The notes beneath the pieces are model-generated. The model had not been told where the DNA came from and searched no databases. It worked only from the letters and a program-made list of their open reading frames with translations. Both the position numbers and the translations under genes were made by a program. Shown here in pieces: positions 24,823 to 35,974 of a DNA stretch of 64,000 bases (within the stretch, counting starts at the first letter, position 1; each line of letters opens with the position of its first letter). Origin of the DNA: Frateuria_A sp051900425 (GTDB lineage Bacteria; Pseudomonadota; Gammaproteobacteria; Xanthomonadales; Rhodanobacteraceae); assembly GCF_051900425.1 (NCBI RefSeq), contig NZ_JBHZGK010000010.1, positions 49,841-113,840 on the forward strand, written 5' to 3'.

Positions 24823-25625
24823 GTCTGCAGCCGCTGACCGTCAGCCTGGTACAGGGCGCCACGCGCTGGCACGATGCGCCGGCCAATCGCGAGTACTACG
24901 GTGCGCTCGTGCGCCAGGCGCGGGGCAGCGACCTGGTCGTGCTGCCGGAGACGTTTTTGTCCGGCTTCAGCAACGACACCCGCGCCAGCGCCGGCACCAT
25001 GGACGGCGAGGGTGTGGCCTGGCTGCGCGATCTGGCGCGCGAGGTGGATGCGGTGATCTGCGGCAGCCTCGCCATCATCGAGGACGGCACGGTCTACAAC
25101 CGCCTGTTCTGGATGCGTCCGGACGGCAGCCATGCCCAGTACGACAAGCGCCACCTTTTCCGCATGGCCGGGGAGCACACCCGCTACGGCGGTGGTCGCG
25201 AGCGGCTGGTGGTGGAACTGAAGGGTTGGCGCATCCTGCCGCAGGTCTGCTACGACCTGCGCTTCCCCGTGTGGCTGCGCAACCGCCGGCTGGAGAGCGC
25301 GGCCGGCGGCATGGACTACGACCTGGCGCTGTTCGTCGCCAACTGGCCGGCACCGCGCCGGCAGCCCTGGCGCACGTTGCTGCGCGCGCGGGCCATCGAG
25401 AACCTCGCCTGCGTGGTGGGCGTCAACCGCGTGGGCGTGGACGGCAACGACCTGCCGTATGCGGGCGACAGCGCCGTGATCGACCCGGTCGGCGAAGCGA
25501 TGATCGAACTCGGCGCGCAGGAACAGGTGGCCACGGTGCGCCTGGATCCGACGCCCTTGCTGGCACATCGCGAGCGGTTCCCCGCCTGGATGGATGCCGA
25601 CGAATTCTCGCTCGGGCCGATGTGA
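24810..25625 (+). CDS. Omega-amidase (carbon-nitrogen hydrolase), YafV-like
   Basis: 271 residues, nitrilase superfamily, with the triad E47 (LVVLPETFLSGFSN), K113 (AQYDKRHLFRM) and C147 (LPQVCYDLRFPVW). It hydrolyses alpha-ketoglutaramate to alpha-ketoglutarate and ammonia. ATG 24810 (MPSVSLQPLTV) lies inside the end of the aminotransferase gene, overlapping it by 13 bases in another frame, which couples their translation. A hairpin at 25717-25739 ends the transcript. Confidence 0.92.
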   Translation: MPSVSLQPLTVSLVQGATRWHDAPANREYYGALVRQARGSDLVVLPETFLSGFSNDTRASAGTMDGEGVAWLRDLAREVDAVICGSLAIIEDGTVYNRLFWMRPDGSHAQYDKRHLFRMAGEHTRYGGGRERLVVELKGWRILPQVCYDLRFPVWLRNRRLESAAGGMDYDLALFVANWPAPRRQPWRTLLRARAIENLACVVGVNRVGVDGNDLPYAGDSAVIDPVGEAMIELGAQEQVATVRLDPTPLLAHRERFPAWMDADEFSLGPM

Positions 25626-25716
25626 CGGCCCGGGGCGGCGGGGCGCCGTACCCGCTGTAGCAGCACGCCGAGTCCTCAGGCGTCTGCCATGCCTGACCGC
25701 GGGCGCCCATCACGAC

Positions 25717-25739
25717 GAAGCCGCCCATGGGGCGGCTTC
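25717..25739 (+). terminator. Probable terminator after the omega-amidase gene
   Basis: Ten-base arms GAAGCCGCCC / GGGCGGCTTC with a three-base loop, followed by a weak TCTGTCTG tail. It is 91 bases beyond the stop codon; the poor T run lowers confidence. Confidence 0.5.
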
Positions 25740-25816
25740 TGTCTGCGTGCGGGCCGTTGCGTCGGGTGGCTACAGCCGACCGTGGCGGACGGGTGGCCTG
25801 AAGCCCATCGTACGGC

Positions 25817-26167
25817 TTACGGCAGGATGCCCAGCACCGCTTCGGGCGGGCGGCCGATAGCGGCCCTGCCGCCGGCCACCACGATCGGGCGCTCGATCAG
25901 CTTCGGGTGCGCGACCATGGCCTGCAGGATGGCCTCGTCGCCCAACGCGGGATCATCCAGCCCCAGCTCCTTGTAGTCCGCCTCGCCAGTGCGCAGCAGC
26001 TGGCGAGGCGCCATGCCGAGCAAGCGGAGCAGCGACTTGAGCTCGTCCACGCTGGGCGGCGTGTCCAGGTAATCCACGATCTGGGGCTCGATGCCGCGCG
26101 CCTGCAACAGCTCAAGCGTGCCGCGCGACTTCGAGCAGCGGCTGTTGTGGTAAATGCGCACGCTCAT
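25817..26167 (-). CDS. arsC: Arsenate reductase (glutaredoxin type)
   Basis: 116 residues, ArsC/Spx thioredoxin-like fold. Reduces arsenate to arsenite using glutathione/glutaredoxin; the nucleophile is C11 in YHNSRCSKSRGTLELL and the Arg-rich end RPIVVAGGRAAIGRPPE matches the family. There is no ars operon around it: it is the last gene of the scpA-scpB-rluB cluster, overlapping rluB by one base (TGATG). YffB-type relatives without arsenate activity are possible, but the Arg set favours ArsC. Confidence 0.9.
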   Translation of the reverse strand: MSVRIYHNSRCSKSRGTLELLQARGIEPQIVDYLDTPPSVDELKSLLRLLGMAPRQLLRTGEADYKELGLDDPALGDEAILQAMVAHPKLIERPIVVAGGRAAIGRPPEAVLGILP

Positions 26168-27576
26168 CAGCGGTTGCCGGACCGGTTGCCGCCGCGACCG
26201 CCGGGCGGACGACCGCCGCCGTGGCCCTGCGGACGGTTGCCGCGGTTCTGCGGCCGGCCGCCCTGGCCGGGCGCGCCGCCCTGGCGGTTGCCGCGATTGC
26301 CGCCACCGCCGCCTGCGAAGCCTGCATACGGGCTGGCGCTACGCGCTTCACCGTTGCGGCTACCCCCGGGCTTGCCGCCACGACGATTGCCGCCAGCGGG
26401 GCTGCCGCCAACGCGGTTGCCCGACGGGCCCCGCGCGCCGCCCTCGCGGCTCTCGCCGGCGAACCAGGTGCGCACCGAGGGCAGCTCCTGGCCCGGTGCC
26501 ACGCCGCGCTTGTTCTTGCGGCGGCCGGGCGCCGCCGGCCGCTCGGGACGGGCGACGTTGCCGTTCACTTCCTTGCCGGGGCGGCGGCGCTGCTGCTTGC
26601 CGCGCGCCGGCTCCTCGCGGATGCGGTCGAACGCGCGCAGTTCGCGCGCCTCGTCCTGGTAGGCACCGCTCCAGCCGGTCGGCGCGCCGCGCTCGGGGCG
26701 GTATTCGGTGACGCTGCGGCTGGCGCGGCGTTGGTGCAGCACGGGGCTGAGCGTCAGCACGGGCTGGGCGGGGCCCAGGCCAGCAGCCTTGCGCAGGTCC
26801 TTGATCGCGTCCTCCGAAAGCGACTCGCTGTCGCCTCGGCGCAGCGTGCGCGGCAGCTCGACGGTGCCATAGCGGATGCGCTTGAGGCGGCTGACCAGGA
26901 AGCCCTGGGAATCCCACAGGCGACGCACCTCACGGTTGCGGCCCTCGCGGATGACTACGCGGAACCAGCTGTGGCTGCCGCCGCGGCTGATGATGGCAAT
27001 CTCGTCGAAGCGGGCAGGGCCATCTTCCAGTTCCACACCAGCCTTGAGTTTCTCGATCACCTCGTCGGGCACTTCGCCGTGCACGCGGCAGAGGTACTCG
27101 CGGCCAAGCCCGCTCTTCGGATGCATCAACGCGTTGGCCAGTTCGCCGTCAGTGGTGAGCAGCAGCAGGCCGGTGGTGTTGATATCCAGGCGGCCCACGG
27201 CGACCCAGCGCGCACCCTTCAGGCGCGGCAACTGCTCGAACACGGTGGGACGGCCTTCGGGGTCCTCGCGGGTGGTCACCACGCCTTCGGGCTTGTGGTA
27301 CAGCAGCACCTCGGTGTCGTCGCGGTTGTCGGTGGCGACGACGAACTGCTTGCCGTCGAGCACCACGCGGTCGCCGGCGTGCACGCTGGCGCCGATGCCG
27401 GCCGGCGCACCGTTGAGTTCGACCTCGCCGGCCTGGATGCGCTGTTCCAGCATGCGGCGCGAGCCCAGGCCCGCGTTGGCCAGCACCTTGTGCAGGCGTT
27501 CTTCCAAGGCGGGGGTGTCGGCCTCTTCGCGCGGTTCGCGCTTGAGGGTCAAAAGGGATTTCTGCGGCGCAGTCAT
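26167..27576 (-). CDS. rluB: 23S rRNA pseudouridine-2605 synthase with long RGG-rich tail
   Basis: 469 residues. An S4 RNA-binding domain (about 25-75: RLHKVLANAGLGSRRMLEQR) precedes the RsuA/RluB catalytic domain with D131 in VAVGRLDINTTGLLLL. The catalytic part ends near residue 265. The remaining 200 residues are low-complexity and basic, becoming glycine/arginine/asparagine repeats (for example RGGNRSGNR at the end), much longer than in E. coli RluB (291 residues). Such tails bind RNA loosely. The gene starts inside the end of scpB (ATGA overlap). Confidence 0.93.
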   Translation of the reverse strand: MTAPQKSLLTLKREPREEADTPALEERLHKVLANAGLGSRRMLEQRIQAGEVELNGAPAGIGASVHAGDRVVLDGKQFVVATDNRDDTEVLLYHKPEGVVTTREDPEGRPTVFEQLPRLKGARWVAVGRLDINTTGLLLLTTDGELANALMHPKSGLGREYLCRVHGEVPDEVIEKLKAGVELEDGPARFDEIAIISRGGSHSWFRVVIREGRNREVRRLWDSQGFLVSRLKRIRYGTVELPRTLRRGDSESLSEDAIKDLRKAAGLGPAQPVLTLSPVLHQRRASRSVTEYRPERGAPTGWSGAYQDEARELRAFDRIREEPARGKQQRRRPGKEVNGNVARPERPAAPGRRKNKRGVAPGQELPSVRTWFAGESREGGARGPSGNRVGGSPAGGNRRGGKPGGSRNGEARSASPYAGFAGGGGGNRGNRQGGAPGQGGRPQNRGNRPQGHGGGRPPGGRGGNRSGNR

Positions 27577-28424
27577 GCGCGGTACTCCTTGGTGTCCTGC
27601 TCGGCGGCGTCTTCGTCGACGTCCGCAGGGGCTGCTGCCTCGTCGGCAGTGGCGGATGGGGTGGGCGCCTCGTCATCGGACGCGGCGGTGGTTTCGATGG
27701 CGTCGGCCGGTTCGGCCTCGGCCGGTACCGGCGCCTGGCCAGTAAGTGCTTCGTCCTGGCTGGACTCGGCGGATATCGGGCCGGCTTCGGCGGCCTCTTC
27801 CGGCGTGGCTGCAGGGCTCTCCTCGTCCGGATCGATCGGCAGATCCTTGATCACCCGCGGCGGCAGCGGCTCCTGGTCGAGCCGCAGCTGCGGGTCTTCC
27901 ATGTCGCGGATCTCGGAGAGCGGCGGCAATTCGTCCAGCGTCTTGAGATTGAAATAGTCGAGGAAGGCGCGGGTCGTGCCAAACAGCGCCGGCCGGCCGG
28001 GCACGTCGCGGTGGCCTACCACGCGGATCCACTCGCGCTCCTCCAGCGTCTTGATGATGTTGGAAGAGACCACCACGCCGCGGATCTGCTCGATTTCAGG
28101 GCGCGTGATCGGCTGGCGGTAGGCGATCAACGCGAGCGTTTCCAGCAGCGCACGCGAGTAGCGGCTGGGCTTCTCGGTCCACATGCGCGACACCCAGGGG
28201 TGCACGTCCTGGCGGACCTGGTAACGGAAGCCGGAAGCGACCTCCTTCAGCTCCACGCCGCGTCCGGTACAGTCTTCGCCCAGCGCCTCGAGCGCGCGCG
28301 CGATGGCTTCGCGGTCGACCTGGTCCTCCTCGACGAACAGCTCGCCCAGCTGCGCCACGGTGAGGGGCTGGCTGGCAGCGAGCAGGGCTGCCTCGATGAT
28401 CGGTTTGAGTTGCTCGATCTGCAT
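27573..28424 (-). CDS. scpB: Segregation and condensation protein B
   Basis: 283 residues. ScpB is the winged-helix kite subunit of the SMC-ScpAB condensin. The family core is residues 1-180 (IEQLKPIIEAALLAASQPLT, and LALIAYRQPITRPEIEQIRG). The last 100 residues are an acidic, alanine-rich disordered tail, longer than usual. It lies 30 bases downstream of scpA and overlaps rluB by four bases. A partner smc gene is not in the window; gammaproteobacteria with ScpAB use Smc or coexist with MukB-less chromosomes, as in Xanthomonadales. Confidence 0.95.
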   Translation of the reverse strand: MQIEQLKPIIEAALLAASQPLTVAQLGELFVEEDQVDREAIARALEALGEDCTGRGVELKEVASGFRYQVRQDVHPWVSRMWTEKPSRYSRALLETLALIAYRQPITRPEIEQIRGVVVSSNIIKTLEEREWIRVVGHRDVPGRPALFGTTRAFLDYFNLKTLDELPPLSEIRDMEDPQLRLDQEPLPPRVIKDLPIDPDEESPAATPEEAAEAGPISAESSQDEALTGQAPVPAEAEPADAIETTAASDDEAPTPSATADEAAAPADVDEDAAEQDTKEYRA

Positions 28425-28454
28425 GGCCTGATGGTTTTCGGGGGAGCCGGCGCC

Positions 28455-29357
28455 TTACTCGGCGGCGGCGGACACCGGCACGTCGTCCGGCAGTTCGGCA
28501 CTTTCCTCGGCAAGCGAGGCCTTCGCCTTTATATAGATCGGCGCCAGCGGTTCTTCCTGCACGATTTCCACCAGCATTTCCTTGGCCAGCTCGAGCATCG
28601 AAAGAAACGTCACGACGACGCCCAGGCGGCCTTCGCTGACGTCGAACAGGCTTTCGAAACGGTGGAACGTGCCGTCTTCGAGCCGGCTCAGCAGTTCACC
28701 CATGCGCTGGCGCACGCTCAGCGCCTCGCGCTTGATCGCGTGGTGGCCGAAGAGCTCGGCGCGGTGCATTACGTCCTTGAGCGCCAGCAGCATTTCCTTC
28801 AGGTCCAGCGGCGGCGGCAGCTTGACCACGTTGCGCTCGCCCACCTCGGCGTGGACCGGCACCGTGTCCCGCTCCACGCGGGGCAGGGTGTCGATGTCCT
28901 CGGCCGCCCGCTTGAAACGCTCGTACTCCTGCAGGCGGCGCACCAGTTCGGCGCGCGGGTCGTCCTCGATGCCTTCCTCGGCCGGCGGCCGGGGCAGCAG
29001 CAGGCGCGATTTGATCTCGCCCAGGATCGCCGCCATCAGCAGGTATTCCGCCGCCAGTTCCAGCCGCATCACGTCCCGCATCATGTCGATGTATTCCATG
29101 TACTGCCGGGTGATCTCGGCAATCGGAATGTCCAGGATGTCCAGGTTCTGGCGGCGGATCAGGTACAGCAGCAGGTCCAGCGGACCCTCGAACGCCTCGA
29201 GGAAAACTTCCAGGGCGTCCGGCGGGATGTACAGGTCCTGCGGCATCTGCAGCAACGGTTCGCCGCGCACGACCGCCAGCGGCATTTCCTGCTGCTGGGG
29301 AATCGACGCGAAGGCGTCCTGCGACGGTGCGGCCGGCTGCTGCGGTTCTGTGCTCAT
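28455..29357 (-). CDS. scpA: Segregation and condensation protein A
   Basis: 300 residues from ATG 29357 (a TTG lies just upstream). ScpA is the kleisin that bridges the Smc heads. Family signatures: FEGPLDLLLYLIRRQNLDIL and IPIAEITRQYMEYIDMM at residues 50-95, EYLLMAAILGEIKSRLLLP next, and a C-terminal winged-helix region (VVVTFLSMLELAKEMLVEIV). It is the first gene of scpA-scpB-rluB-arsC. Confidence 0.95.
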   Translation of the reverse strand: MSTEPQQPAAPSQDAFASIPQQQEMPLAVVRGEPLLQMPQDLYIPPDALEVFLEAFEGPLDLLLYLIRRQNLDILDIPIAEITRQYMEYIDMMRDVMRLELAAEYLLMAAILGEIKSRLLLPRPPAEEGIEDDPRAELVRRLQEYERFKRAAEDIDTLPRVERDTVPVHAEVGERNVVKLPPPLDLKEMLLALKDVMHRAELFGHHAIKREALSVRQRMGELLSRLEDGTFHRFESLFDVSEGRLGVVVTFLSMLELAKEMLVEIVQEEPLAPIYIKAKASLAEESAELPDDVPVSAAAE

Positions 29358-30043
29358 CAATGCATGTCGTGGGGCCGCTCACGCGGCCGGCAATGCTTTC
29401 AAACCTTTCGTCCTGGCCGGGCGGCGCCCTGCGGACGGTGTCCCCTCGTAACCGCGGCTTCGGGCCGACAGTCGGTCAAGCTGGCTTGCCACTTTCGGCA
29501 CAGCCGTCGCCGCGGTATCGCATGACGAAGCCGCGCCACGGCGGTTCGGTCAGGCGGCTCAGGCGGCCACCAAGGCGTCCGGGCTGGGCATCGGGCCCGA
29601 AGCGGACGCAAGACAGGATGGCGACACGGCGCCACGGGCGATTCAAATCGATCTGCCGGGAACCTGGGAAGCATGCCGCGATGGCCGGTATCGACCGGCA
29701 CGGCGCACGCTGGAACCGGGCATGGCCACAGGTTAGCGGTAGCGTTGCGGCAAGTCCAGTGTGCCCGCCCGCCGGTAGGGCAGCATGTGACACGTTGCGT
29801 CGTGCTGCAGCCGAGCGCGGCAGTTCGCTGGCGATACCCGCCAGAGGTGGGATGATGTCGTACCGGCCAAGGAATGGCACGGCATTTGCTTTGCTCGTGA
29901 TGAGGCGACAGCCTTCGCGCTGTGCGAGCCGGCTCCTGAACGCTGGCGGCTGGCAGGCGGCAACCGGCTGTCGATGAGACGCAGGATGCGTCGTACGATC
30001 GCAAGGACGTCACAGGGGTGCAGGTGCCCGCTTGGGGAGCTAG
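29358..30043. other. 686-base stretch with no supportable gene
   Basis: Open frames exist on both strands here but none has a family resemblance, a good ribosome-binding site or sensible composition (many Arg, His, Pro and Cys). Base composition is slightly lower in GC than the flanks (for example 29640-29960). It must hold the promoter of scpA on one side and of the PilZ gene on the other. A decayed gene or an untranslated RNA cannot be excluded. Confidence 0.5.
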
Positions 30044-30412
30044 ATGACGATCGAAGACAACGTTGCGGATGAGTCGGGCCGGAAGTTCCTGCGGCCCGCG
30101 CGCATGCGCATCGAAACCACCGTGCTCATGAGCCACGGGGTGCAGTCACACCCGACCGAACTGGTCGACATTTCCGCGACGGGCGCGCTGCTGCGCCGGC
30201 CGCTGGGCTGGCAGGGCGAGCTGGGGCAGGCGTGGGTGCTGGACATGATTTTCGGCCGCGACCTGCACATCCACCTCGAAGCGGTGGTCGCGCGCATTTC
30301 CGACCGCCACATCGGCTTTGCCTACTCGCGCATTCCGGAAGACAAGCAGGTGCCACTGTGGAACCTGCTCGGCGGCTACGCCGACATCCTGGAGCATTGG
30401 CGGGAGGAGTGA
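30044..30412 (+). CDS. PilZ domain protein (cyclic-di-GMP receptor type)
   Basis: 122 residues, one PilZ domain. The c-di-GMP-binding signature is present: RKFLR (RxxxR, near residue 13) and, after a beta strand, DISATG (D/NxSxxG, about residue 43), so binding is likely. It ends in a short helix LWNLLGGYADILEHWREE. No partner domain, so it probably acts as a single-domain adaptor for motility, pili or biofilm. GGGGAG at 30034-30039 is the ribosome-binding site. Confidence 0.9.
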   Translation: MTIEDNVADESGRKFLRPARMRIETTVLMSHGVQSHPTELVDISATGALLRRPLGWQGELGQAWVLDMIFGRDLHIHLEAVVARISDRHIGFAYSRIPEDKQVPLWNLLGGYADILEHWREE

Positions 30413-30533
30413 GGCATCGCCCTGCTGTCGCCGTGTGACGACATTGGGGCAGTTACGCGACTGAGCGCCAGCATGCGCAGCCGCGTTGCCCACCCTGGCC
30501 CCCGCTCCCCAGGGAAACCGCGCCCCCGCAGCT

Positions 30534-32222
30534 TCAGGCGGTGGCTGCCTTCTTCGACTCGTTTCGCAGCTCGCGACGAAGGATCTTGCCCACGTTGGAC
30601 TTCGGCAGCGCGTCGCGGAACTCGATCTGGCGCGGGCGTTTGTAGCCGGTCAGGTTGTCGTGGCAGAACTGCTTGAGCACGTCGGCGGTGAGCGCCGGGT
30701 CCTTGCGCACCACGAAAAGCTTCACCACCTCGCCGGAGTGCTCGTCCGGCACGCCCACGGCGGCGACCTCGGCCACGCCGGGGTGCTGCATCACGACGTC
30801 TTCGACCTCGTTCGGATATACGTTAAAGCCCGAGACCAGGATCATGTCCTTCTTGCGGTCGACGATGTAGACGTAGCCGTTCTCGTCCATGCGGGCGATG
30901 TCGCCGGTGTGCAGCCAGCCGTCGGCGCCGAGCACCTTGGCCGTCTCCTCGGGGCGCTGCCAGTAGCCCTGCATCACCTGCGGGCCGCGCACCATCAGTT
31001 CGCCCGTTTCGCCGATCGGCAGCGGCTGGTTCTCTTCCGACCAGATCGCGACATCCGTGGAAGGCACCGGCAGGCCGATGGAGCCGTTGTAGTCCCGCAG
31101 GTCCAGCGGGTTGATGCATACCGCCGGCGAGGTTTCGGTCAGGCCGTAGGCTTCGGCGAGCGTGCAGCCGGTGGTCTTCTTCCAGCGCTCGGCCACCGCG
31201 CGCTGCACGGCCATGCCGCCGCCCAGGGTCAGGTGCAGGCGGGAGAAGTCCAGTTCCGCGAAGCCGGGCGTGTTGAGCAGGCCGTTGAACAGGGTGTTGA
31301 CGCCGGTGAGCGCCGTGAAACCGGATTTCTTCAGTTCCTTGACGAAGCCCGGCATGTCGCGCGGATTGGTGATCAGCCAGTTCAGGCCGCCAAGGCGCAT
31401 GAACACCAGGCCGTTCGCCGTCAGCGAGAAGATGTGGTACAGCGGCAGCGCCGTGATGATCACCTCTTCACCGGGCTTGGCCAGGTCGCCGATCCAGGCG
31501 CTGGCCTGCAGCATGTTGGCGACCATGTTGCCGTGGCTCAGCATCGCGCCCTTGGCGACGCCCGTGGTGCCGCCGGTGTACTGCAGGAAGGCGAGGTCGG
31601 CGTGGCCCAGCTGCACCTTGGGCATGGGGTGCGATGCGCCTTGCGCCAGTGCGTCGCGGAAGCGCACCGCCTTCGGCAGCGAGTAGGCGGGCACCATCTT
31701 CTTGACGTGCTTGAGCACGAAGTTGACCAGCGCGCCCTTGGGGAAGCCCAGCATGTCGCCGATGCCGGTGGTGATGACGTGCTCGACGTGGGTCTGGTCG
31801 ATGACTTCCTGCAGCGTGGAGGCGAAATTGTCCAGCACCACGATGGCCCTGGCGCCGGAATCTTCCAGCTGGTGCTTGAGCTCGCGCGCCGTGTAGAGCG
31901 GGTTGGTGTTGACCACCACGACGCCGGCGCGCAGCGCGCCGAACAGCGCGATCGGGTACTGCAGCACGTTGGGCAGCATGATGGCGAGCCGGTCGCCCTT
32001 CTTCAGGCCCAGCACGCCGGTGAGGTAGCCGGCGAACTGGCGGCTCAGCGTCTCGATCTCGCCGTAGCTCAGTTGCTTGCCGAAGCTGGCGAACGCCGGC
32101 TTGTCGCGGAACTTGCCGAAGGCTTCTTCCACCACCTCCGCCACCGACGCATAGGCGTTGACGTCGATCTGGGCGGGCACGTCATGCGGATAGTGGGCAA
32201 GCCACGGACGCTCGTTGCTCAT
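30534..32222 (-). CDS. fadD: Long-chain-fatty-acid--CoA ligase
   Basis: 562 residues. Activates fatty acids as acyl-AMP and then acyl-CoA, the entry step to beta-oxidation. The AMP-binding motif LQYTGGTTGVAKGAMLSHGN, the VYGLTE-like EAYGLTETSPAVC, GWLHTGDIARMDENGYVYIV and DRKKDMILVSGFNVYPNE are all intact. Length matches E. coli FadD (561). ATG 32222 (MSNERPWLAHYPHDVP) is preceded by AGGAAC; an in-frame extension to 32291 has no family resemblance. Monocistronic and divergent from a small lipoprotein gene. Confidence 0.94.
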   Translation of the reverse strand: MSNERPWLAHYPHDVPAQIDVNAYASVAEVVEEAFGKFRDKPAFASFGKQLSYGEIETLSRQFAGYLTGVLGLKKGDRLAIMLPNVLQYPIALFGALRAGVVVVNTNPLYTARELKHQLEDSGARAIVVLDNFASTLQEVIDQTHVEHVITTGIGDMLGFPKGALVNFVLKHVKKMVPAYSLPKAVRFRDALAQGASHPMPKVQLGHADLAFLQYTGGTTGVAKGAMLSHGNMVANMLQASAWIGDLAKPGEEVIITALPLYHIFSLTANGLVFMRLGGLNWLITNPRDMPGFVKELKKSGFTALTGVNTLFNGLLNTPGFAELDFSRLHLTLGGGMAVQRAVAERWKKTTGCTLAEAYGLTETSPAVCINPLDLRDYNGSIGLPVPSTDVAIWSEENQPLPIGETGELMVRGPQVMQGYWQRPEETAKVLGADGWLHTGDIARMDENGYVYIVDRKKDMILVSGFNVYPNEVEDVVMQHPGVAEVAAVGVPDEHSGEVVKLFVVRKDPALTADVLKQFCHDNLTGYKRPRQIEFRDALPKSNVGKILRRELRNESKKAATA

Positions 32223-32320
32223 GTACTGTTCCTGTTCCCCGTTCGGCCTTGCGGCCGAGGCATTGGAGCATACGCCCGCGCATGGCGGCAAGCCGCGCTG
32301 CGGCGAGGATCGGAGGGTTC

Positions 32321-32761
32321 ATGCGAGCACGAAAAGCGTTGTCTTCCTTTGGGCTTGCGCTGGCCTTCGTGGCGTTTGCGGGATGCCGGCACGCGCCCGA
32401 CGAAACGCGCGTGCGCGAAGCCATCGCATCCGCCGAACGGGCGGCCGAACGGGCCGATGCCGGCGGCGTGGTCGAGCCACTCAGCGAGGACTTCGACGGC
32501 AATGGCGGCCGGCTCGGGCGGAAAGAGATCGCGAACCTGATCCGGCTGGCGCGCCTGCGCGGTGAGCACGTCGGGGTGACGCTCGGGCCGATCTCGGTGG
32601 AGCGGCGCGGCGAGCGGCTGGTGGCGGACTTCACCGTGACGCTCACCCAGGGCAGCCGCCTGCTGCCGGATGCGGCGGGCGTGTACCAAGTGGAAACGGC
32701 GTGGCGCAGGGAAGGGGACGAGTGGCGCTGCTACAGCGCGACGTGGAAGCGGCAGCTTTAG
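32321..32761 (+). CDS. NTF2-like predicted lipoprotein
   Basis: 146 residues from ATG 32321, with a signal peptide and lipobox (FGLALAFVAFAGC, Cys 22). The mature part (VREAIASAERAAERADAGGV, VEPLSEDFDGNGG, then alternating strands to EWRCYSATWKRQL) fits the SnoaL/NTF2-like fold, small alpha+beta cone proteins of varied function. It is not assigned to a named family. Divergent from fadD; no operon partner. Confidence 0.65.
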   Translation: MRARKALSSFGLALAFVAFAGCRHAPDETRVREAIASAERAAERADAGGVVEPLSEDFDGNGGRLGRKEIANLIRLARLRGEHVGVTLGPISVERRGERLVADFTVTLTQGSRLLPDAAGVYQVETAWRREGDEWRCYSATWKRQL

Positions 32762-32804
32762 CCCGTTGGCCTGTCGCTCACAGTTCCCGTGCGCCTCCTA
32801 CCGA

Positions 32805-32959
32805 GCCTTCCCCCGCTTGCGGGGGAAGGTACCGACAGGCGGATGGGGGAAGCCTGGACGAAAGGCTTGCCCTCACGAAGCGGACCCTTGATAGGGGAGT
32901 CTGAGGCAAGACCTCCCCCATCCGCCCTCCAGGCACCTTCCCCCGCAGGCGGGGGAAGG
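32805..32959. repeat. Intergenic repeat, CTTCCCC family, inverted pair (copy 2)
   Basis: Two inverted copies: the left (32805-32855, CCTTCCCCCGCTTGCGGGGG then a reversed CATCCGCC segment) and the right (32902-32959, GGCAAGACCTCCCCCATCCG and GGCACCTTCCCCCGCAGGCG). Each also contains its own small hairpin. Same family as 2088-2140 and 48311-48369. Confidence 0.75.
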
Positions 32960-32990
32960 AACATCCGGATGCAGGGGACTACGGAAACGA

Positions 32991-33013
32991 AAAGGCCGCC
33001 CGGAGGCGGCCTT
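32991..33013 (-). terminator. Rho-independent terminator of acnA
   Basis: Ten-base arms AAAGGCCGCC / GGCGGCCTTT; on the minus strand the hairpin is followed by TTCGTTTCC. It begins 22 bases after the acnA stop codon. Confidence 0.75.
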
Positions 33014-33035
33014 TCGCTGGATCCAGGCGCTGGCC

Positions 33036-35714
<2,679 letters not shown>

Positions 35715-35974
35715 GACGAAACTCCTGGCTTGAGCTTTGAAGCGGCTGGGGAGGCAGCATTGCGGCGGCCAAGCGCGCGCAAAGGCCCGTGATTATCGCA
35801 AATACCGCGCCATGCGTCCTCGCGGCGCTCGAGGTTTGGCGGGTTTGGCTGGGTAGTGCGTTCGCGCGGCGCGGGCGAGCGGGGCGGCTAGAATGGCCGG
35901 GTTGAGCCGACCTTCCCGCCGTTGGCCGCCAAGCATGCGACGGCCCGTCCTTCCGTACAAACGCTTTTGGTGAC

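Noticed and set aside
25817..26167. Arsenic-resistance operon
   Set aside because: Only arsC is present; it is attached to scpA-scpB-rluB and no arsB, arsR or acr3 gene is nearby.
29399..30136. Open frames of 245 and 134 codons on the minus strand in the scpA-PilZ gap
   Set aside because: No motif, no ribosome-binding site, and excess of Arg, Pro, His and Cys.
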